Positions 1-5,393 of a stretch of DNA of 5,393 bases are shown piece after piece (position 1 is the stretch's first letter; every line of letters begins with the position of its first letter). The notes beneath the pieces were generated by a model. That model did not search any database, had not been told where the DNA came from, and saw only the letters and a program-made list of their open reading frames with translations. Where the stretch lies: positions 1 through 5,393 of the forward strand of contig WTJP01000044.1 of assembly GCA_011526275.1 (NCBI GenBank). Reading direction: 5' to 3'. Source of the DNA: Candidatus Arcticimaribacter sp. GTDB lineage: Bacteria > Bacteroidota > Bacteroidia > Flavobacteriales > Flavobacteriaceae. Made by a program: the position numbers and the translations under genes.

Positions 1-2780
1 ACCAAAGTGGGGTTTCTGGATCAGGTACAAGTATCATTATCCGTGGTTTCAACACCTTTAGTCAAGGAAACCAACCTTTGTTTGTTGTTGACGGTGTACC
101 TTTTTCAAGTGAGACCAACTCACAAGGTAGCTTCGTTGATGGAAACAACGGTTCTTCTCGTTTCTTAGATATCGACCCGAACAACATCGAAAGTGTAAAC
201 GTATTGAAAGGTCTTGCAGCAGCAACACTTTACGGAACACAAGGACGTAACGGGGTTATTTTGATCACTACCAAAGCTGGTAATGCTGGTGCAGCTGGTC
301 CTAAGAAAGACGAGATTACAGTAAACACTTCGATCTTTATGAACGAAATCGCTTCATTGGCCGACTATCAAGACCAATACGGTAACGGTTTCGACCAGTC
401 GTTTGGATGGTTCTTCTCTAACTGGGGACCTTCTTTCGACCGTGAGGGTGTTGCAGGTTGGGGTGGACAAGCTGCCATTAACGGAACACTTTCTGGACAA
501 GCAGGTTTCCTAAGACACCCTTTCGCAACAGCTTCTTCTGCAACTGGAATCCCAGCGATTCGCGAGCAGTTAGGGTATGATGAAAACAGTGTTTACGAAT
601 GGAGACCTTACAACAACGTTGAAGCATTCTTTAGAACAGGTACCATCATCAACACTAACATGAACCTTAAAGGGGCAAGTGAAGATGGTAAAGTATCGTA
701 TAACTTTAACGTAGGTCACTTAGACGATGAAGGGTTTACCCCTGGAAACGAACTCCGCAGAACTTCATTGAGTTTTGGAGGACGTATTCAAATGTCTAAC
801 AAGTTTAGCTTTAACGGAACGTTGAACTACACGAACACTTACTTTAAGTCTCCTCCAGTTGCGGCAGGATACGGATCTAACGTAGGTGGAGACAACGCTT
901 CTGTATATGCAAACGTATTCTATACACCTCGTTCTGTGGATTTGATGGGAATTCCTTTCCAAAACCCTGTAACAGGTGAATCAATTTACTATCGTCAAAA
1001 CAACAGTATCCAACACCCATTATGGACAGTGAACAACACGGGGACTTCTCAAGATGTACACCGTGTGTTTGGTGGGGCTACTATGGCGTATGAGATCAAC
1101 GACAACTTAAACTTGTCTTATACTTTTGGTCTTGACGTTTACAACGAAAGTAACTTAAACTACGCGAACAAAGGAGGTAAAACAGGTAGTGTGGCCAACC
1201 GTTCTGGTAAATACCAAACTTGGAACAACACCAAATTACTTCACAACCACAACGTACGTTTATCAGGAGACTATGATGTTTCTGATAAGATTGGCGTAAC
1301 CTTTACTTTAGGAGCTGAATCACGTCGTGATATTTTTGACCAAAATGGTCTTGCTTCTACAGGACAGCAAGTATTCAACGTATTGCGTCACTTTAACTTT
1401 GCGCAAAACGATGAGATCCAATCTTTCTCTGAGCGTAACATCCTTGGGTTGTATGCACAAACAGAGTGGGATTACGATCGTACAGTGTACTTAACACTTG
1501 CTGCACGTAAAGACTGGGTATCTAACTTAGCACCTGAAAATGCTTCGATTACGTATCCTTCTGCATCTCTTGCTGTTATACCAACGAAATTCATCGATGG
1601 TTTAAAAAGCAATACTATCAACATCTTAAAAGTACGTGCCGGTTACGGTACTTCTGCAAACTTCCCATCTGGTTATCCTATCGCATCGAACTTAAGCTTC
1701 GATACACAGGATTTTGTTGATGCAAACGGAGGTTTCGTAATTACCAATACATCTGGTACACAATTGGGTAACACCAACCTTAAGCCGGAGCGTATGGACG
1801 AGCTTGAATTAGGTTTAGAAGGACGTTTCTTCGACTACCGTTTAAGCGTTGACTTCTCTGTTTATAACAGAAAAACACTCGATTTGATTGTTACTCAACC
1901 GTTAGATCCTTCTACAGGTTATACTAACACGGCTACCAACATTGGTAAAATTGAAAACAAAGGAATCGAGCTTGACTTAAACGGAGAAATCCTTAGAAGT
2001 CAAGACGGTTTAAACTGGAACATGGGAATCAACTGGTCTACGAATGATTCTACAGTTATCGACGTAGGAGATACAGATCGTGTTGTATTTGCTGGATTCA
2101 CCAACGGTGTTGGTAATGCTGCAACTCCAGGAGAGTCTCTAGGGGCTATCTACGGATCTAGTATTGCACGTGACGATCAAGGACGTTTCTTAGTTAATGC
2201 TTCAGGTTCTTATGTTGAAGATACTTCACTTAGCATCATTGGAGACGCTAACCAAGACTGGCTATTAAACATCAGCAACAACCTTCGTTATAAGAACTTT
2301 AACTTAAACTTCTTATTTAACTGGAACCAAGGTGGTGATATCTATAGTACAACTGTAGCAACACTTCTTGGACGTGGATTAACTACGGATACTATTGATC
2401 GTGAAAACTCGTTTATCCTACCTGGTGTAGACAGTAACGGGAATGCAAACACCAAACAAATCAACAACTCTACATTCTACTTCTCGAACGTACTTTACGG
2501 ACCAGACGAATTAAGAGTTTATGATGCTACGGTGTTACGTTTGCAAGAACTTTCACTTTCTTACTCATTACCTGATTCACTTATTGACAAAACTCCTTTC
2601 GGAAATGTGACATTAACAGCCTCTGGATTCAACCTTTGGTTTAATGCACCAAACGTTCCTGAAGGAACAAACTTCGATCCTAACATTGCTGGGGTTGGTG
2701 TTGGTAACGGACGTGGATTCGACTTCTTGAACGGTCCAAGTTCTAGACGATATGGAATGAGTTTAAAACTAACTTTTTAA
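1..2780 (+). CDS. SusC/RagA-family TonB-dependent outer-membrane transporter, 5'-truncated by window edge
   Basis: This gene encodes the barrel of a SusCD uptake pair, which imports oligomeric nutrients across the outer membrane using TonB energy. The frame is open from base 3 (first full codon) to a TAA at 2778-2780, giving 925 visible residues. Family members are usually about 1000 residues or more, so the signal peptide, N-terminal extension, TonB box and early plug must lie upstream. Plug signatures (fragment numbering) are IRGF at 13-16, NQPLFVVDGVP at 23-33 and LYGTQGRNGVILITTKAG from 76. Barrel signatures are EWRPYNNVEAFFRTG at 199-213, NLKPER from 592, and a C-terminal strand YGMSLKLTF ending in Phe, as expected for an outer-membrane barrel. 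The frame is intact, with no internal stop. A TTG at 78 is not the start, because conserved plug sequence continues upstream of it. susD follows after 12 bases. Family assignment is very secure; the substrate is not identifiable. Confidence 0.96.
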   Translation, partial: QSGVSGSGTSIIIRGFNTFSQGNQPLFVVDGVPFSSETNSQGSFVDGNNGSSRFLDIDPNNIESVNVLKGLAAATLYGTQGRNGVILITTKAGNAGAAGPKKDEITVNTSIFMNEIASLADYQDQYGNGFDQSFGWFFSNWGPSFDREGVAGWGGQAAINGTLSGQAGFLRHPFATASSATGIPAIREQLGYDENSVYEWRPYNNVEAFFRTGTIINTNMNLKGASEDGKVSYNFNVGHLDDEGFTPGNELRRTSLSFGGRIQMSNKFSFNGTLNYTNTYFKSPPVAAGYGSNVGGDNASVYANVFYTPRSVDLMGIPFQNPVTGESIYYRQNNSIQHPLWTVNNTGTSQDVHRVFGGATMAYEINDNLNLSYTFGLDVYNESNLNYANKGGKTGSVANRSGKYQTWNNTKLLHNHNVRLSGDYDVSDKIGVTFTLGAESRRDIFDQNGLASTGQQVFNVLRHFNFAQNDEIQSFSERNILGLYAQTEWDYDRTVYLTLAARKDWVSNLAPENASITYPSASLAVIPTKFIDGLKSNTINILKVRAGYGTSANFPSGYPIASNLSFDTQDFVDANGGFVITNTSGTQLGNTNLKPERMDELELGLEGRFFDYRLSVDFSVYNRKTLDLIVTQPLDPSTGYTNTATNIGKIENKGIELDLNGEILRSQDGLNWNMGINWSTNDSTVIDVGDTDRVVFAGFTNGVGNAATPGESLGAIYGSSIARDDQGRFLVNASGSYVEDTSLSIIGDANQDWLLNISNNLRYKNFNLNFLFNWNQGGDIYSTTVATLLGRGLTTDTIDRENSFILPGVDSNGNANTKQINNSTFYFSNVLYGPDELRVYDATVLRLQELSLSYSLPDSLIDKTPFGNVTLTASGFNLWFNAPNVPEGTNFDPNIAGVGVGNGRGFDFLNGPSSRRYGMSLKLTF

Positions 2781-2792
2781 TCGGCTAACAAG

Positions 2793-4421
2793 ATGAAAAA
2801 TTTAAAATTAACATACATTCTTGCAATCTTTAGTGTACTATTCTACACGAGTTGTGAGACGACAGAATTGGAGATCACCAGTGATCCCAACTTCTTGAGC
2901 CCAGAAGATGCAAACGTCGATTTGTTCTTGAACGGTGTTCAAGAAGACTTTGCCCGATTCGTCCAAGGATTTGGAGATACAGGGTCAGAGCTTACGCGTA
3001 TCGATTACATGAGTGGTCGTAACTATGCGGATGTTTATTCTCCTCAATCATTTAATGGTTTATGGCAAAGTGCCTACCAAGGGATGAGAGAAGATTTAAG
3101 AATCATGAATAACCTAGCAGCAGAATCAGGTCAATCTTTCCACGTTGCTATCGGTCAAATTCTTGAGGCTTATGTCATGGTTACTTTAGTAGATTTCTTT
3201 GGTAACGTTCCTTACTCTGAATCTTTAGGTGGTTCTACGAACCTTAACCCTAACGTGGATGGTGGAGCTGAGATTTATGCAGCTATGCATACACAACTCA
3301 ACGAAGCTATTCAATCGCTTGGAAGTCCTGGACCTTCTCCAGACAATGACTTCTTCTACGGAGGAAACGCTGGAAAATGGATTAAAGCTGCAAATACCCT
3401 AAAAATGAAAATGTTCATTACTGTAGGAGATTACGCAAACTTTAATGCACTCGCTGCTAATCCTGCGAATTACATCTCAGACAATAGCGATGATTTCCAA
3501 TTCCAGTGGGGAACTAACGAAGTTCAGCCTGACACACGTCACCCTTGGTATGCATCTAGTTATACTTCTACAGGAGGTGGACGTTATATGTCGAACTGGT
3601 TAATGAATGCCATGTTGAACAGCCCTGGAGGACAAGATCCACGTATGTATTACTACTTCTACCGTCAGGTTGATGTTGTTCCTGGATTTGGTGCTGCACC
3701 AGACGAAGAAGTGTTGGAATGTGGTTTACAAAACCCACCGCTTCACTACATCCAAAACAACTATGTTTTCTGTGGACTTCCTGCAGGATACTGGGGTAGA
3801 GATCACGGAAATGACAACGGGATTCCACCAGATGGATTCTTACGTACACTCCACGGAGTTTATCCTGCTGGAGGGAAAGTAGATTACAGAATTAGTGATG
3901 AAACTTCACCTTCTGGAGCTGTAAATGGCGATGGAAACGGTGGTAGTGGTATTACACCAATCTTACTTGCTTCTTGGGTTGACTTTATGAAAGCCGAAGC
4001 TGCTTGGAATGGATTTGGTGGAGATGCTGCTGCTCGTGACGCACTTGTAGCCGGTATGACTAAAGCTGCTGATAAAGTAACCGCTTACCACAACCCTGCT
4101 AACATTGCAGGAAATGTGGAAAACCACAGAAACGGCGTATTGGCTGCTTTTGATGGAGCTGCTTCTGCTGATGACAAGAAAAATATTGTTTACGAACAAT
4201 ATTGGATTGCCATGTACGGAAATGGTATCGATGCATACAACACTTACCGTAGAACTGGATTCCCTAAAACTTTGCAAGCGAATATCGAACCTCAACCAGG
4301 TGCATTTATTCGTTCTTTATACTACCCTGCAAACTTTGTAGAAACAAACAACGTTGTGGATCAAAAATCAAATGTAGAGGTAAAAGTATTCTGGGATAAC
4401 AATAGTGTTTCACTTTACTAA
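2793..4421 (+). CDS. SusD-like (SusD-like_2 / RagB type) surface nutrient-binding lipoprotein
   Basis: This 542-residue protein is the likely lid and ligand-capturing partner of the upstream SusC. It has a short signal peptide with Lys at 2 and 5, a hydrophobic stretch, and lipobox FYTSC giving Cys21 as the lipid anchor. Acidic residues follow (E22, E25, E27), consistent with surface export in Bacteroidota. Family landmarks in order are the helix around FNGLWQSAYQGMREDLRIMN, the IGQILEAYVMVTLVDFFGNVPYSE segment (120-143), KWIKAANTLKMKM (195-207), GYWGRDHG (332-339) followed by GIPPDGFLRT, ASWVDFMKAEAAW (393-405), GIDAYNTYRRTGFP (478-491), and a C-terminus with VFWDNN. Length is typical of the family. 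The ATG at 2793 is chosen because it gives a complete lipoprotein signal directly after the susC stop. The 12-base spacer (TCGGCTAACAAG) has no convincing Shine-Dalgarno site. C310 and C327 are the only other cysteines and may pair. The ligand is unknown. Confidence 0.95.
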   Translation: MKNLKLTYILAIFSVLFYTSCETTELEITSDPNFLSPEDANVDLFLNGVQEDFARFVQGFGDTGSELTRIDYMSGRNYADVYSPQSFNGLWQSAYQGMREDLRIMNNLAAESGQSFHVAIGQILEAYVMVTLVDFFGNVPYSESLGGSTNLNPNVDGGAEIYAAMHTQLNEAIQSLGSPGPSPDNDFFYGGNAGKWIKAANTLKMKMFITVGDYANFNALAANPANYISDNSDDFQFQWGTNEVQPDTRHPWYASSYTSTGGGRYMSNWLMNAMLNSPGGQDPRMYYYFYRQVDVVPGFGAAPDEEVLECGLQNPPLHYIQNNYVFCGLPAGYWGRDHGNDNGIPPDGFLRTLHGVYPAGGKVDYRISDETSPSGAVNGDGNGGSGITPILLASWVDFMKAEAAWNGFGGDAAARDALVAGMTKAADKVTAYHNPANIAGNVENHRNGVLAAFDGAASADDKKNIVYEQYWIAMYGNGIDAYNTYRRTGFPKTLQANIEPQPGAFIRSLYYPANFVETNNVVDQKSNVEVKVFWDNNSVSLY

Positions 4422-4433
4422 AAATTTAAAAAG

Positions 4434-5300
4434 ATGATTAAAAACACAATATCTAAATTGCTTCTTCTTTCCGGTTTGGCTTTGTTCATCCGATGTGAAG
4501 ACCCAGATAATGCGATCTATACTGTACTAGAAGACTACACCAATGGGGCTGTTCTTCGTACTAAAGCTGATCCGCTAAATAATTTCCAATTCAACAGTTC
4601 TGAAAAGGATCAAGAATTCTATGTTCGTATCGAGCAACAGGACGAAGAGAATGGAGATTTATTAGACTATGTAGCTGTATATCTAAAATTGAGCTCATCT
4701 GTAGCCGGTGTTTCAATTCCTGAAACTGAGGCTATGCGACTTGAAGCATCTGATTTTTCTAAAAATGACAACGGTTTAAATGAAGGCGTTGTACGTTTGG
4801 ATCTAAACAGAGCACTACAAGCACTTGGAGCTAGTGACACCCAGTACAATGGTGGTGATGCCATTACTGTTCGTCTCGAGTTAGTATTGACTGATGGTCG
4901 TACGTTCTCTAGCGATGATGCCACTGGATCATTACAAGGTTCTTACTTTAGCTCTCCTTATGCATACAATGCTATCATTAAGTGTATTCCTGCTTCACCA
5001 AAAGCGGGTACTTATGTAGTTGACATGCAAGATTCTTATGGAGACGGTTGGAACGGTGGTGCTATCATTGTTACTATTGATGGAACTACTTTAGATCCTA
5101 TCACCATTACCAGCGGTTCTGGTGGAAGTGACAGCTTTGTTGTTCCTCCTGGTGCAAGTGTACTTAGTGTACAGTATAGCAGTGGTAGTTGGGATTCTGA
5201 GGTTACTTTCCAGATTTCACGTAACAATGAAACTATCTTCACTGACGGGCCTAACCCTGCAGCTGGAACAGATATGGTATTTAGTATCTGCTTAGACTAG
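4434..5300 (+). CDS. Putative surface lipoprotein with C-terminal DxYGDGWNG-type domain (SusCD accessory, function unknown)
   Basis: This 288-residue protein is the third gene of the operon, starting 12 bases after the susD stop. I do not recognise a named gene. The N-terminus (Lys3, Lys8, LLLLSGLALFI, then R20-C21-E-D-P-D) looks like a lipoprotein signal with acidic residues after Cys21, which suggests surface display. Arg at the -1 position is atypical, since Gly, Ala or Ser is normal. Residues about 22-182 have alternating beta-type segments (EFYVRIEQQ, YVAVYLKL, AITVRLELVLTDGRTF) ending in GSYFSSPYAYNAIIKC (169-184). The C-terminal part (about 188-286) carries DSYGDGWNGG at 200-209 and GSWDSEVTFQI around 251-261, a pair of signatures seen together in secreted beta-sandwich-like domains. 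C184 and C286 flank this domain. By position it is probably a surface ligand-binding accessory like SusE/SusF or SGBP proteins; this is inference from context, not homology. It ends in TAG, 20 bases before the terminator. Confidence 0.85.
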   Translation: MIKNTISKLLLLSGLALFIRCEDPDNAIYTVLEDYTNGAVLRTKADPLNNFQFNSSEKDQEFYVRIEQQDEENGDLLDYVAVYLKLSSSVAGVSIPETEAMRLEASDFSKNDNGLNEGVVRLDLNRALQALGASDTQYNGGDAITVRLELVLTDGRTFSSDDATGSLQGSYFSSPYAYNAIIKCIPASPKAGTYVVDMQDSYGDGWNGGAIIVTIDGTTLDPITITSGSGGSDSFVVPPGASVLSVQYSSGSWDSEVTFQISRNNETIFTDGPNPAAGTDMVFSICLD

Positions 5301-5320
5301 ATAATAATATCTTATCATAT

Positions 5321-5351
5321 AAAAAGGCTTCCCTTTCGGGAAGCCTTTTTT
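5321..5351 (+). terminator. Rho-independent terminator of the susC-susD-lipoprotein operon
   Basis: A perfect 13-bp inverted repeat, AAAAAGGCTTCCC (5321-5333) and GGGAAGCCTTTTT (5338-5350), encloses a TTTC loop and is followed by one more T (six T in all, 5346-5351). It starts 20 bases after the stop codon of the third gene. The A-tract on the left arm mirrors the T-tract, so the hairpin could also stop transcription on the opposite strand, although no opposing gene is visible. No similar hairpin lies between the three upstream genes. Confidence 0.95.
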
Positions 5352-5355
5352 CGTT

Positions 5356-5363
5356 TATATTTG
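5356..5363 (+). promoter_or_regulatory. Likely Bacteroidota-type -7 promoter element for the downstream gene
   Basis: TATATTTG matches the TAnnTTTG -7 consensus used by the primary sigma factor of Bacteroidota. It lies 18 bases before an ATG at 5382, so the transcript would have a leader of only about 10-15 bases. A good -33 TTG-type element is not obvious: the expected position falls in the loop and right arm of the terminator, where only TTTC (5334-5337, 18 bases upstream) resembles it. The same octamer pattern also occurs by chance inside susC, so position, not the motif alone, supports this call. Confidence 0.65.
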
Positions 5364-5381
5364 CAGCAAACTATTTTGTTT

Positions 5382-5393
5382 ATGAAAAAATTA
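5382..5393 (+). CDS. Start of a downstream gene, cut by the right window edge
   Basis: ATG AAA AAA TTA (Met-Lys-Lys-Leu) begins 30 bases after the terminator and 18 bases after a TATATTTG promoter-like element. A Met-Lys-Lys start is common for exported proteins but also for many others, so nothing can be said about the product. The promoter and terminator placement imply a transcription unit separate from the susCD operon. No Shine-Dalgarno sequence is visible in the A+T-rich leader. Confidence 0.55.

Noticed and set aside
78..80. TTG as a possible start codon for the SusC gene
   Set aside because: It lies inside the conserved NQPLFVVDGVP plug motif, and the same frame is open with recognisable SusC plug sequence back to base 3. 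The true start is outside the window.
1331..1401. TAnnTTTG promoter-like octamers inside susC (1331-1338, 1394-1401; also 1121-1128)
   Set aside because: They occur within conserved coding sequence with no gene start nearby. Chance matches to a short A+T-rich motif.
3670..3882. Overlapping + strand open frames inside susD (3670-3882 and 4105-4341)
   Set aside because: They are out of frame with the intact, fully motif-supported SusD reading frame and show no domain of their own.
3963..4295. 110-codon open frame on the minus strand inside susD
   Set aside because: It is antisense to strongly conserved SusD motifs and its translation is Ser/Val-rich with no recognisable domain or signal. Best explained as a shadow of the coding strand. 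The other minus-strand frames (58-240, 765-962, 3568-3849, 4667-4924, 5036-5242) were dismissed for the same reason.
2796..4431. Repeat AAAAATTTAAAA at 2796-2807 (start of susD) and 4420-4431 (before the third gene)
   Set aside because: Low-complexity A+T-rich sequence; one copy is Lys/Asn/Leu coding and the other a spacer. No sign of a functional shared element.
5300..5316. Inverted repeat GATAA / TTATC upstream of the terminator
   Set aside because: Only 5 bp, all but one A-T pairs, with a 7-base loop; too weak to be a meaningful hairpin or operator.

Overview
The window looks like chromosomal DNA from a Bacteroidota bacterium, most likely a Flavobacteriia-type lineage. The evidence is a SusC/SusD pair (an outer-membrane uptake system essentially confined to this phylum), A+T-rich gene starts with no clear Shine-Dalgarno sequence, two lipoproteins with acidic residues straight after the lipid-anchor cysteine, and a TAnnTTTG-type promoter near the right end. 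Genus, species and substrate cannot be read from the sequence.

Layout, all on the + strand: (1) positions 1-2780, a SusC-like TonB-dependent outer-membrane transporter cut by the left edge of the window. Its signal peptide, N-terminal extension, TonB box and the start of the plug lie outside. (2) 2793-4421, a complete SusD-like surface lipoprotein of the SusD-like_2 type. (3) 4434-5300, a complete 288-residue putative lipoprotein with an uncharacterised N-terminal region and a C-terminal domain of the DxYGDGWNG type. (4) 5321-5351, a strong intrinsic terminator. (5) 5356-5363, a likely promoter for the next gene, which begins at 5382 and runs off the right edge after four codons.

The three main genes are separated by exactly 12 bases each, with no terminator or promoter visible between them, and end at the strong hairpin. 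They read as one transcript. The expected machine is a SusC barrel with a SusD lid that captures a ligand at the cell surface and passes it through the barrel using TonB energy. The third protein sits where SusE/SusF-like or other surface ligand-binding accessory lipoproteins are usually encoded. No glycoside hydrolase, lyase, sulfatase, peptidase or regulator is in the window, so the imported nutrient is unknown.

The window is mostly a familiar system. No CRISPR array, mobile element, tRNA or rRNA was seen. The points worth a second look are the third protein (GDGWNG domain, flanking cysteines, an arginine just before the proposed lipidated cysteine), a two-cysteine segment next to a GYWGRDHG motif in the SusD protein, and the tight packing of terminator and next promoter.
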